Positions 9,355-19,000 of a stretch of DNA of 64,000 nucleotides are shown piece by piece. The translations under genes and the position numbers were made by a program. This stretch comes from Hormoscilla sp. GM7CHS1pb (GTDB lineage: Bacteria > Cyanobacteriota > Cyanobacteriia > Cyanobacteriales > Desertifilaceae): contig JACONN010000002.1 of NCBI GenBank assembly GCA_014323675.1, positions 1,904,001 through 1,968,000 of the forward strand. Reading direction: 5' to 3'. Each line of letters opens with the position of its first letter. Position 1 is the first letter of the stretch. The notes under the pieces were generated by a model. It did no database searches, was not told the origin of the DNA, and was given only the letters and a program-made list of their open reading frames with translations.

Positions 9355-9545
9355 TTCTTGAGATTCCTCGTTCCTCGTTCCCTGACCCAGGCTGGGTCCC
9401 CCGGGAGCGCTAAAAGTACGTTCCCAGGCTTCGCCGTGGGAACGAGGGGGGGGGACACAGGGCAGGGAACGCGCATCTTGAGGCTCTGCGGAGGGGCTGA
9501 TAGAATCTGGAGGCAGAGCCTCGCTCCCTACTGCTTCCAGGATAT
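9355..9545. repeat. REP-like palindromes of the CGTTCCCAGGC / GAGGCTCTGC type
   Basis: Several short inverted repeats occur: CGTTCCCAGGCTTCGCCGTG with GGAACGAG, and GAGGCTCTGC with GCAGAGCCTC. A nine-base G run lies at about 9446-9454. The same units flank the tRNA-Leu duplication near 27.3 kb, so they form a dispersed family. Confidence 0.65.
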
Positions 9546-9547
9546 AG

Positions 9548-9660
9548 GAGATGAACCAGACGTTCCCCTGGAATAATTTGAAAGTCAGCTAATGGAGAGA
9601 GAAAAGTTGAATGTCTGATTAGCAAGTCATTATTCAACCATCAGCAAAAAAAGACCTAAA
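9548..9660 (+). pseudogene. Remnant of a toxin-antitoxin pair
   Basis: One frame reads DEPDVPLE-stop-FESQLMEREKLNV, resembling the antitoxin tail NEPTIPWKEMKRSLESKRKL of the next module. An overlapping frame starts GTG TCT GAT and continues QVIIQPSAKKDLK, like the start of the ParE/RelE-type toxin at 9993. Both have early stops, so this is a degraded copy of the same module type. Confidence 0.6.
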
Positions 9661-9697
9661 GGTAATTTTATAGATATCAGATTAGGAGATGACAAGC

Positions 9698-9999
9698 GAT
9701 GCGAGGAGTTCAATTTTTAACAGACCATCAAGGCCAGAAAACTGCGGCAATTGTTGACCTAAAAGAACCTAGTGGTTTTGGGCAGATGTATTATCGGAAT
9801 TGGGCGAACCAACAGACTTCCAGTTCTTAATCAACTCAGTCGGGGAAAAAATAGCCGTAGTCCTTGACTTCGAGAAACACGGGGAACTATGGGAAGATGT
9901 ATATGATGGTCTAATTGCAGACGAGCGATAAAATGAACCTACAATTCCCTGGAAAGAAATGAAACGATCTCTAGAATCGAAGAGGAAGTTAAGTGTCTG
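9698..9999 (+). pseudogene. Antitoxin gene, frameshifted with a nonsense codon
   Basis: Starting MRGVQFLTDHQGQKTAAIVD, the frame is lost at GGTTTTGGG (about 9777). One added base gives WADVLSELGEPTDFQFLINS, GEKIAVVLDF and GELWEDVYDGLIADER. A TAA at 9929 then precedes NEPTIPWKEMKRSLESKRKL in frame. I recognise the type as small cyanobacterial antitoxins preceding ParE/RelE-like toxins; the exact family is not certain. Its stop overlaps the toxin start by several bases, as in translationally coupled modules. Confidence 0.65.
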
Positions 10000-10273
10000 A
10001 TTATCCGATCATTTTTACGCGGTCTGCTCAAAAAGAACTGAATTCACTACCAATTGAAATCAGTAGTAGACTCAGTTCCAAGATTGATGCTTTAGTCAAT
10101 GAACCCCGTCCTGTTGGCTGTCTGAAGTTAAAGGGTAGACAAAACCAATGGCGAGGGTTGGCGATTATCGAATAATCTACAGCATTTATGATGATAGTAT
10201 CATCATAAACATCCTAGAAGTTCGTCACCGCTGGGGAAGCATAGGATCAATAAATAGCGCGATCGCCCGCTGA
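9993..10273 (+). pseudogene. ParE/RelE-type toxin, frameshifted
   Basis: The first part, MSDYPIIFTRSAQKELNSLP followed by KIDALVNEPRPVGCLKLKG, is typical of RelE/ParE-superfamily toxins. At CAATGGCGAGGGTT (about 10147) one base is missing. The next frame gives RVGDYRIIYSIYDDS and ILEVRHRWGSIGS, the conserved C-terminal strands. An intact protein would be about 92 residues. Toxin and antitoxin are both broken, so the module is probably inactive. Confidence 0.8.
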
Positions 10274-10336
10274 TTGCATCTCGCCATGATTGTATAGCAA
10301 TTCCAAATCAGTTGTGAAAGTTGTGAAACCAGGTAG

Positions 10337-10406
10337 TCGTTTCCAGAGATGCCCACCCTGTCGTGTCGCTCCCGCGCACGACATGGGTGGGTGTCTCTGG
10401 AAACGA
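10337..10406. repeat. Palindromic element, family A (70 bp), intergenic
   Basis: Arms are TCGTTTCCAGAGATGCCCAC and, at the right end, GGGTGGGTGTCTCTGGAAACGA, with the shared inner stem CTGTCGTG / CACGACAT. It lies between the toxin remnant and the 3' end of ftsH. Read on the minus strand it encodes SRDTHPCRARERHDRVGISG, like the coding copy at 6 kb. Confidence 0.92.
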
Positions 10407-10446
10407 AAGCTCTCGGAAACGAGGGGGCCATCTTTTAGGGCCTCGA

Positions 10447-12284
10447 TTAGGCGATCGCGGCCATCTGCACCTGATTAGAAGTGAGCATCTGCTGCAGTTC
10501 TTCAGCATCAACAGTTTCCTTATCCACCAAAGATTGGGCCAGCCGATCGAGAACTTGACGATTATTCACCAGAACATTCTTAGCACGACGATAAGCTTGG
10601 TCAACCAAATTGCGGACTTCATCATCGATCGCCGCCGCAGTTTCCTCAGAGAAATCCCGTTCTGCCGCGATATCGCGACCTAAGAACATATTACCTTGCT
10701 GACGACCCAGAGTCACAGGACCCAGGCGATCGCTCATGCCAAACCGGGTCACCATCTGACGGGCCACCCGGGCCACCTGCTGCAAATCATTAGAAGCACC
10801 CGTAGTCACTTCCTCTTCACCGAAGATAATTTCTTCGGCAATGCGACCTCCCAAGGCCACCGCCATCTGATTTTGCAGATAAGAACGGCTATACAAACCC
10901 GAATCCATCCGATCTTCACTGGGAGTAAACCAGGTCAGGCCCCCAGCGCGACCGCGCGGAATAATGCTAATCTTCTGTACCGGGTCATAATCTGGCATCA
11001 GAGAACCCACCAAAGCATGACCCGCTTCATGATAAGCCACCAAAGTCTTGCGCTTCTCGCTCATCACCCGGTCTTTCTTCTCCGGTCCTGCCAGAACTCG
11101 GTCGATCGCATCATTAATCTCATCCATAGAGATTTCCGTCAGATTACGACGGGCCGCCAAGATTGCCGCTTCATTGAGTAAATTCGACAAATCAGCCCCC
11201 GTAAACCCAGGGGTCCGACGGGCAATCTTTTCCAGTTCCACATCCTTAGACAGAGTTAACCCACGAGAATGCACATTGAGAATTTCCAAACGCCCCGCAT
11301 AATCAGGGCGATCGACCACCACCTGGCGATCGAACCGACCAGGGCGCAGCAGGGCCGCATCCAAAACATCTGGGCGGTTAGTCGCCGCAATAATGATAAT
11401 CCCCGTATTACCTTCAAACCCGTCCATTTCCGTCAGCAGCTGATTGAGAGTTTGCTCCCGTTCATCGTTTCCGCCACCTAAACCAGCACCTCGCTGACGT
11501 CCCACCGCATCAATTTCATCAATAAACACGATACAAGGAGCATTCTGCTTAGCTTGTTCAAACAGGTCTCGGACTCGGGAAGCACCAACACCGACGAACA
11601 TCTCCACGAACTCCGAACCAGAGATAGAGAAGAAAGGAACGCCCGCCTCACCAGCTACAGCTTTTGCCAGCAGAGTCTTACCCGTACCAGGAGGGCCTAC
11701 TAGCAGCACCCCCTTAGGAATCTTCGCCCCTACAGCCGTGAACCTGTCAGCATTTTTCAGGAAATCGACAACTTCATTCAGTTCCAGTTTCGCCTGCTCA
11801 ATCCCAGCCACATCACCAAAAGTGACCTGAGTTTGGGGATCCATCTGCACTCTCGCTTTCGACTTGCCAAAGTTCATTGCCTGAGAACCCGGTCCATTTT
11901 GAGCCCGTCGCAGCAGAAAGAACAGACCAACCACCAGTATAATCGGCACAAACAGACTGCTCAGCGCCCGCATCCACATCCCATCATCATTTTGGGGCAA
12001 CACCGCAATTTCCACATGGTTCCGAGTTAAAATGTCGAGCAGATCCCGGTCGAACGGTAGGTTAACCATAATTTTGGTGCCGTCTTCCGCCGTCACCAGG
12101 GCTTTTGACCGATCGGCGCTGATGCTGATATTATCAACTTTCTGATTTTCGACTTCCGAAATTAACCGACTGTATCGCCATGTCTCCCTAGCTTGGGGGG
12201 TTTGTCAAACAAAGCTGTTGCCAATGCAATCACCGCAATTGCCAGCAGCGCGTACAGTCCCGCGTTTCTCCACCGTTTATTCAC
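10447..12284 (-). CDS. ftsH: ATP-dependent zinc metalloprotease FtsH
   Basis: Membrane-anchored AAA+ protease that degrades damaged membrane proteins, in cyanobacteria including photodamaged D1. Visible: Walker A GPPGTGKT, Walker [13 protein letters not shown], second region of homology ([20 protein letters not shown]), zinc site HEAGHA and a membrane segment [14 protein letters not shown]. The N-terminus (GTG at 12284, [20 protein letters not shown]) is preceded by an AGGAGG-like site. It joins the body ([13 protein letters not shown]) only if one base is added to a six-base G run at 12195-12200. Such a gene is normally essential, so an assembly error is the simplest reading, unless another ftsH copy compensates. 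Confidence 0.93.
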
Positions 12285-12435
12285 CGAGTTCCATCCTCCT
12301 GTTTGGGTTCTGTAAAACTTTTAAATGTTTTATTAATTCCTATGTTAACGATCATTACAGATTTTTCCCCTTCTCCCCCGATATCCTCCAAAAATCAGAT
12401 ATTTTGAGCTTTTATGAGCAAAATATTATATAATT

Positions 12436-12753
12436 ATGAGACTGCCCAGCCATCCGATTTGGGCCCAAAGCTTTGCGGTTAGCGATCGGTCCCAAACCAG
12501 AAGTCCTCTCGTTTCCCGAGACACTCACCCATGTCGTGCGCATTCGCGTCACGACAGGGTGAGTGCTCGTGGAAACGACCTGTTAGTCTTGCCAGGATTA
12601 GCGCTGCAACCAGAATCAGCCGATATGTGCCAGCACTGGTTTGTTTTCCATCTCTATGGCAAAGCGCCAGCAGTTCTAGAGCATTTACCCACACCCCACC
12701 AGATTTTTATTGGTAGAACCGGCGGTAATCTAACCTCAATTTTTCTCATTTAA
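12436..12753 (+). CDS. Unrecognised open frame containing a family A palindrome
   Basis: A 105-residue frame starts MRLPSHPIWAQSFAVSDRSQ. It runs through the palindrome at 12509-12578 (VSRDTHPCRAHSRHDRVSAR) and continues LLVLPGLALQPESADMCQHW and FVFHLYGKAPAVLEHLPTPH. I do not recognise the protein. The part after the palindrome looks protein-like, but whether it is a gene fragment is uncertain. It is relevant mainly as another frame kept open through the same palindrome. Confidence 0.35.
   Translation: MRLPSHPIWAQSFAVSDRSQTRSPLVSRDTHPCRAHSRHDRVSARGNDLLVLPGLALQPESADMCQHWFVFHLYGKAPAVLEHLPTPHQIFIGRTGGNLTSIFLI
12509..12578. repeat. Palindromic element, family A (70 bp)
   Basis: Arms are TCGTTTCCCGAGACACTCAC and, at the right end, GGGTGAGTGCTCGTGGAAACGA, with inner stem ATGTCGTG / CACGACAG and loop CGCATTCGCGT. 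Here the flank is CACTCACC instead of CACCCACC and the right arm has the matching change GGTGAGTG, a compensatory substitution. Confidence 0.92.
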
Positions 12754-12789
12754 CTATGACTCTATTCTCATTTAGTTGCTAGTGGGGTC

Positions 12790-13044
12790 TTGGTGATGGC
12801 GATCGCTCCAGGGGGGTTCTGGGCGAATGAATGGGGTTGTCCCGATCGCCTCAAGCAGTCCAGCTTTCCCCTTCAGTATCCGTACTATTCTCACTGGGCA
12901 GCACCCTCAGTCATAGACCCTCTTTGCCTTGACTTTCACCGGCGCTTGACGGAATTTACCGGTTCACTCTTTATCTCTGGGAATGGAAAGCATAAAGCAT
13001 CTCGTCTAATTACTACTGACGGCGTTGCACTTCGGACGGGATGA
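12790..13044 (+). other. Unrecognised open frame, low support
   Basis: The frame (MVMAIAPGGFWANEWGCPDR, then LKQSSFPLQYPYYSHWAAPS) is 84 residues long. It has some protein-like composition but no family I can name and no clear ribosome binding site. It may be a remnant of a longer gene together with 12580-12753. Confidence 0.25.
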
Positions 13045-13070
13045 TAAGTGATAAGTGACCACGTACCAGG

Positions 13071-13155
13071 GCGACGTACCAACAACGTTAGTCCCTGTCT
13101 ACCAATAACACTGACGACGTACCAACAACGTTAGTCCCTGTCTACCAATAACACT
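13071..13155. repeat. Two tandem copies of a 42-43 bp unit
   Basis: The unit GACGTACCAACAACGTTAGT continuing CCCTGTCTACCAATAACACT occurs twice back to back and is essentially identical. A partial third unit precedes it (ACGTACCAGGGC). Copy number may vary between isolates. Confidence 0.85.
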
Positions 13156-13343
13156 GACGAGTCACCAGCATCTGTTCTGGTGATAAATATCTATATCTGG
13201 CTGTTTATATCTTATTTGAATTTGAAATTGGGAATTGGGAATTGAGAATGGTATCGTCGCAACCATCATCCCAAAATGTGCAACGCCCTACTGACTGCTT
13301 GCTACTTACGTTCCGGAAATATCCGATGCCAATCAAAAGCGAT

Positions 13344-13375
13344 CGCCCCGAGCGTCTAGATCGGGGCGCTTTTGA
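13344..13375 (+). terminator. Rho-independent terminator-like hairpin
   Basis: GCCCCGA pairs with TCGGGGC around a nine-base loop, followed by GCTTTT. The gene it would serve is not clear, since no supported plus-strand gene lies immediately upstream. Confidence 0.55.
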
Positions 13376-13738
13376 CCTTCCAACTGCAGAATACGAAATG
13401 CTGCGCAGCAGCTAGCATAGGCTATACTTTGCCACCCAATCAACCCAGCTACTGAGCGCAATATAGCAAGCCGTGCAGGAGTTGTGCTATAGGGGTTTGC
13501 TGAAATCATTACTATGCAAGGGTTTCAGCGCTGATCCCCCAGAAGAGTTGCACAAATGATTTAGGCTCACTATAGTAGATCCTCTTACGCCCGGTAAGCA
13601 AAGTATAGAGGTAAGCAAAGTATAATAGCTCAGAGAGCCGTTCGCGTAGCGAAGCGTGTGCGCTCGCAGCGGAGGGGGCCCTCCGCGTGCAATCGCGGAG
13701 AGCGGGTTTCCAGCCTGGTGGCATCAGCCATGCTTAAA

Positions 13739-14215
13739 TTATGACGCCTCTACTGCCACAGTCTCTGGCTCTTCGTTTTCAGCCGCTAGTTGGCTATCAT
13801 TGTTCTCACTCGCTGGTAGGCTACCATTTTTCTCTGTATTCTCTGGATTTTCTATCTGAATCAGGTGAATATGCTTGTAGCCCAGCTTAATTTCAAACTC
13901 ATCACCTTTTTCCAATCCCATCACCTCGGTGTAGGTAGAGCCAATGACAATTTGACCATTTTTGTGGACACTCACCCGATAAGTTGGCTCTCGGCCCCGA
14001 CCATCTTTTGAGCCTTCCGGCTCTAATGCAACTCCCTTTGCTGCCAGCACCGCATCATAAAAATCTGTTAAATTCACACGGGTCTGGCCTGATTTTGTGG
14101 TCGTGTAATATCCACAGCTCTTTGCTGTTTCTCGCCTCGGTTTGTCTGAGAGTTCTTTGACTTTTTGCAGTAGGGCCTTTCCCGTCAGGGCTGTTTTTGC
14201 TTTTTCACTCATCAC
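13739..14215 (-). CDS. cyAbrB-family transcriptional regulator
   Basis: The 158-residue product contains LTGKALLQKVKELSDKPRRE, AKSCGYYTTTKSGQTRVNLT, DFYDAVLAAKG, KDGRGREPTYRVSVHKNGQI and VIGSTYTEVMGLEKGDEFEI followed by KLGYKHIHLIQ. This is the cyanobacterial AbrB architecture with the AbrB-like DNA-binding fold at the C-terminal half; the RVNLTDFYDAVL form resembles the cyAbrB2 group. Members act as global regulators of carbon and nitrogen metabolism. The acidic tail after residue 125 (ENTEKNGSLPASENNDSQ) is longer than usual. The gene stands alone between repeat regions. Confidence 0.9.
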   Translation of the reverse strand: MMSEKAKTALTGKALLQKVKELSDKPRRETAKSCGYYTTTKSGQTRVNLTDFYDAVLAAKGVALEPEGSKDGRGREPTYRVSVHKNGQIVIGSTYTEVMGLEKGDEFEIKLGYKHIHLIQIENPENTEKNGSLPASENNDSQLAAENEEPETVAVEAS

Positions 14216-14421
14216 TTATACCTTAATTCCTCGTTTCTCTTTAGATTGTAAGTCAACTTGATGTCAAGCCCAACCCTGGAGCACAACTTTGCCCACATCC
14301 TAGGTTTATCGCTTCTTCGTGGTGTTAGCCATGGTCCCAATTCTGTTAGCAACACCTTAGACCGGTCTCCTTTGTGCAATTTTAGCTAACATCACAAAGA
14401 CTGATTGAGAAAAATTTCTCC

Positions 14422-14467
14422 TCGATCTCTTCTCTTCTGTGCGGGTAGCGCTCCCAGAAGAGATCGA
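14422..14467. repeat. Palindromic element, family B (46 bp)
   Basis: Arms TCGATCTCTTCTCTTCTG and CAGAAGAGATCGA enclose the conserved core GTGCGGGTAGCGCTCC. The core matches the two copies inside ycf66, while the arms are different and complementary to each other. Confidence 0.85.
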
Positions 14468-14589
14468 AGCCTTTGGGGTCTGACTACGACTGGATCCCTC
14501 TGACAGCCTGGATTTTGAGGCGATCGACCCCTTACCTATAGCCGTCCGAGGATCTCCATTTTACCGACTTTCTAGATCAGCCAGCACAG

Positions 14590-14635
14590 GCTGTGTCTCC
14601 CGGGAGCGCTGCCCGCACAAAAGGGGAGAAACAGC
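14590..14635. repeat. Palindromic element, family B (46 bp), inverted
   Basis: Reverse orientation of the core (GGGAGCGCTGCCCGCAC) with arms GCTGTGTCTCCC and GGGGAGAAACAGC. The length equals the other family B copies. Confidence 0.75.
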
Positions 14636-15418
14636 ATGCTTGTTGCACCAGAAAAGTCCAAACCTGGGTTTTAGCCTAGCGGGGATGTTGGGTTACTACC
14701 GATTCCAACTAACGCGATTGACTATGATCCAAGTTGCATCTTCTAGAATACCATACAGAAGCTGTTCAGCGTCAACATCTATTTTGCTGATTTATGGAAA
14801 CCACCTGGGCATCCCCTGTTTTTTAGGGTAATGGGTATTCTCTGAGTATTATATAAAATATAGCCTTAATTCTGATATAAATGACCAAATATTTTATTTT
14901 TTTATTTCGCGGCCGTCTCACTTGAGACTCCCAGACCATATTAAATCAGCACCTCAAGTCACACCGGAGGTTGTCAGTTGCTCCTTCCATAGCCTGTAGC
15001 GGAGGTTGTCGGGAGCATCTCACGGCAATTAGCAATTGCGCCTATAGAAAAAGTGAGAAGGACTCGCGCTCGATAGAAGCTTGCATCTCCCAGGTGACTC
15101 GCTCTCAGACTCCCGAAGAATGCCTTGAACTAGAAACCCACACTCCCTCGCGTTGGCTTGGAAGCTCTTGCATCATACGCCTCCCGAACAGCGCCAAAGA
15201 CTTCTGTTTGCATCTACTTGGCCCGAAAGAGGAGAAGAAATCGGCCCAATCGGAAATTTTTTTTGCCAACGCCAGTCAAACCCAGAAGCGTAGGACTCGT
15301 AAGATACATAGCTGTGTCGGGGTTTTGACCATCACGGAAAATCAAGGGCGATGACGGCAGGCTCAAACATCGAACTCGTCACAAACTCCCCACGAACGAA
15401 CGATGCTGTCTGCTGTTG

Positions 15419-15532
15419 AGTGCGGCTGTGTCTCCCGGTCGGGAGATGTCCTCCGACAGGGCGAGCGGTCTCCCCTTTTGTGCGATTACGATGTCCCCGG
15501 GGACATCGAGTTCCCAGGAGACACGGCTGGTA
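15419..15532. repeat. Composite palindrome, family B type with inner hairpins
   Basis: Outer arms GGCTGTGTCTCCCGG and CCAGGAGACACGGCT flank a nested perfect hairpin CGATGTCCCCGGGGACATCG, plus TCCGACAGGG / CTCCCCTTTTGTGCG pieces of family B. It appears to be several palindromes inserted into one another. It immediately precedes the transposase remnant. Confidence 0.65.
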
Positions 15533-15870
15533 TCACTTAATAGAGAATCTCCACTTTCGTTGGTGGATCCCTGAAACGGGGAGCCAAGCGTCAAGATTCA
15601 TTTATGGCATGGACGACTTCTTCGAGGCTCAACTCCAATTTCAGGACTGGTCTGACAAGCTAGTGGAGAACTTCCTGGCTTATGTGGACAAGCACTTCTC
15701 TCGTCTTCGTGATTATTGCCAGTACCTTCCTGACAGAAATCTGTATTGGTTCAGGAGCCGTCTCTGAGACGCTTAAGCGTATTGGTTAGAGAATCAAGCT
15801 TGAGGGTGCTCTTAGGAAATCCGAAAATGTTAATCAAGTCTTGAGGCAACGTTGTGCTGATCTCAAAAGG
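15527..15870 (+). pseudogene. ISKra4-type transposase remnant
   Basis: The translation WYHLIENLHF, FEAQLQFQDWSDKLVENFLA and YVDKHFSRLRDYCQYL resembles the DWYHLMENL..VENFRAYVTKHRHRIVNYGYY region of the transposase at 4.2-5.1 kb. Flanking frames are interrupted. No IS ends are recognised. Confidence 0.6.
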
Positions 15871-16099
15871 TACTTTTTCTGAGCATTTGTATTTATTGCC
15901 AAAGTGAGATGCTCCCGAGGTTGTCAGCAGCATACCCTATAGCAGGCGATCTCGTCTGAGAGCAAAAATACAAGACGAACTGCTCTAGACGAGCGCCCGC
16001 AAGGGACAACCTGACGGACAAATAGTCGCTCCGGGTGCTTGCGGTCGGCCCGAAAGGGTAGAATAGTAGATATTTTCAGCAATTCTTTGTCTGGCGAAC

Positions 16100-19000
16100 A
16101 TGGAAATAAATTTTAAGGTAGTCCGCAGCGAACAAAATAGCAATAGGCGGATACAGACTTATCGCCTAGATGCCGAACCAAGTCAGACTATCTTGAGCTG
16201 CCTGAATCAGATTAAGTGGACTCAAGATGGAACTCTAGCATTTCGGAAAAATTGCCGCAATACCATTTGTGGTAGCTGCGCCATGGGTATTAATGGTATT
16301 ACAGCCCTGGCTTGTAAAGAGAATGTCGGCAGTTTTCTGGCACCTTCAGTTCCAGATTCGGCAGACTCAATTCCAGAGATTACCATAGCACCGATGGGCA
16401 ATATGCCAGCGATCAAGGATCTGGTAGTGGATATGAGTAGTTTCTGGGACAATCTCCAGAAAGTAGACCCCTATGTCAGTACTAAAGCAAGGGATCTGCC
16501 AGAGCGTGAGTTTTTACAGACACCTCAAGCAAGAGCACAGCTCGACCAGACAGGAAATTGTATCATGTGCGGAGCATGCTATTCCGAGTGCAATGCCGTA
16601 GAAGTGAACCCAGAATTTGTCGGACCCCACGCCCTAGCTAAAGCTTACCGGATGGTGGCCGACAATCGAGACGCCGACACCGAACAGCGCTTGTCCAAAT
16701 TAACCCAGACTACTCAGGGGGTGTGGGGTTGCACTCGTTGTTATTACTGCAATAATGTCTGTCCCATGGGTGTGACGCCGATGGATAAAATTGGCAAAAT
16801 TAAAAGTGAAATACTCTCACGCACAGACGACCAAGCCAGTCGGCCAATTCGCCATCGGAAGGTGTTAATAGACCTGGTCAAAGAAGGAGGCTGGGTGGAT
16901 GAGCGCAAGTTTGGCCTGCGGGTAGTAGGAAATTGTGCGACTCGTTTAGCTTAATTTGACTTGACACAAGTTAAATTCAAAAAACGCTAGCAGGGTTCCA
17001 TTAGCCCTGACAACTTACAGATGATGATGGTGAAAGTCCATCTCTCCAGGTGCAGGAGTAACAGCACCTTCCCTACGGTAGCGATGGCATCAATCCGTAA
17101 AGCGGGAAGGAAAGGCGCCCTGACTGGTAGCCTAAACCGGTCACCGCCGAGCAAGTGGCTATGAGGAGCGAAAGCGAAGATTTATAAGCGTCGTAAACTA
17201 CAACCAGTGAAATAAGGCTGACACACACTGGCCCAAAAGGGAAAGGATACTGGTCATTGGCGGATGATTTCCCGACCAATAAGCACTGACAATAAACCCG
17301 GCGTATAGAATCTCTCTAAGGTCACAACCAATCACCTGTAGGAACGAAGTAAACCGATTGTGTACTCTCTATCACCGGTCGATACGATAGAGTAGCCACC
17401 ACAGGCGCAACATCTGCTCTCATTAGGCAGGTCTCAACCGGGAAAGATTGAGTGGAGAAGCAAACGACTGTCTGTAACGGACAGGATAGAGCTGACGCCC
17501 TCACGGTTTCGTAAAAGTAGTTAGTTAGTAGTAGTACATATGTCACGGAACATATCCGAAAGGAGAATGTATGACTGGAAGGCAACCCCCTGGCGAAAGC
17601 TGGAGCGGGTGGTCTTTAAGCTGCAAAAACGAATCTACAGAGCGGCACAGGAAGGAAACAAGCGTAAAGTTCGCAGGCTCCAAGGGTTACTAACAAGGTC
17701 CTGGTCAGCCAAAATGATCGCGGTACGACAGGTAACACAACAAAACCAAGGAAAGAAAACGGCAGGAGTGGATGGCGTTACGGCGCTTAAACCCTCGGAA
17801 CGACAGCCATTGGTAAGGCAGCTAAGAGTAACCAAAGAGGTGAAGGTTAAACCAACCCGTCGGGTATGGATACCAAAACCTGGGAGAGAAGAAAAGCGGC
17901 CACTAGGGATACCAACGATGTACGACCGTGCATTACAGGGGGTGGTAAAAATAGCAATCGAACCCGAATGGGAAGCAGTGTTTGAACCAAACTCCTACGG
18001 ATTCAGACCAGGGCGCGGATGTCACGATGCGATCGAAGCAATATTTAACAGCATCAAACAAAAACCTAAGTGGGTATTAGATGCAGACATTGCTAAGTGT
18101 TTTGACAAAATAGATCAATCGACGCTTCTAAGAAAACTGAATAACATATCACCTATCCGCAAATTAATACGGGGATGGCTAAAAGCCGGGGTGATAGATC
18201 AAAACGTATTCCAACACACAACAACCGGCACACCACAGGGAGGAGTCATATCCCCCCTGCTGGCAAATATAGCCCTACATGGACTAGAGCTGGAAGTAAT
18301 GAAGTTGGTTCCAAGTTCGAGGAAAAAAAGCCTAACCGTGGTTAGATACGCCGACGATTTCGTGATAATACACGAGGATCGGGGAATGATCGAGAAGGCA
18401 AAAGAAGCAGTCGAAAAGTGGTTAATAGGAGTTGGTCTCGAATTCAAGACCGAAAAGACACGTATATCCCACACACTAGAAGGTGAAGAACCTGGATTCG
18501 ATTTCCTAGGATTCAACATCCGACAATACAAAGTGGGGAAATACCGAAGCGGTAAAAGCACGCGCGGGACAACTCTAGGATTCAAAACACTAATTAAGCC
18601 CAGCCAAAAATCCATAGAGAAACATAAAGAAAAACTAAGAGATGTAGTAGAACGCCATAAAGCACTACCACAAGAAGCGTTGATAGCCAAACTAAACCCG
18701 ATAATACGGGGATGGAGCAACTACTACAAGGCAGTGGTCAGTAAGAAAACTTACAGTGACATGGACAATTTCCTATGGGAACAAACATGGCAGTGGGCAT
18801 GCAGAAGACACCCAAACAAATCTCATCACTGGATTGTCGATAAGTATTGGAAAACCCAGGAGGGTAGAAAATGGAACTTTGTCGGTAAACTCAGAGATGG
18901 AATCGAAATAAAGCTGCACCGACACTCTGAAACTGAGATACTCAGACACGTAAAAGTGAGAGGAACAGTGAGCGCATACGATGGTAACCTTGTATACTGG

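Larger units (their letters stand above)
13045..13738. other. Repeat-rich intergenic region
   Basis: Holds the 43-bp tandem repeat (13071-13155), a terminator-like hairpin (13344-13375) and GC-rich palindromic debris upstream of the cyAbrB stop (13625-13700, AGCCGTTCGCGTAGCGAAGC and GGGGGCCCTCCGCG). No gene is supported. Confidence 0.5.
14216..15400. other. Repeat-rich region without a supported gene
   Basis: Contains two family B palindromes (14422-14467, 14590-14635) and transposon-like debris. The open frames at 14640-14831 and 14971-15354 lack recognisable protein character. Short pieces such as GAGGTTGTCGGGAGCATCTC (about 15003) recur near 15910 in inverted form (GAGATGCTCCCGAGGTTGTC). 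Confidence 0.45.

Noticed and set aside
13071..13155. Possible CRISPR-like repeat array
   Set aside because: Only two copies of a 43-bp unit, directly abutting with no spacers, and no cas genes in the window.
14971..15354. Open frame of 127 residues
   Set aside because: Cys/Ser-rich translation with repeat pieces at the start; likely transposon debris, not a gene.
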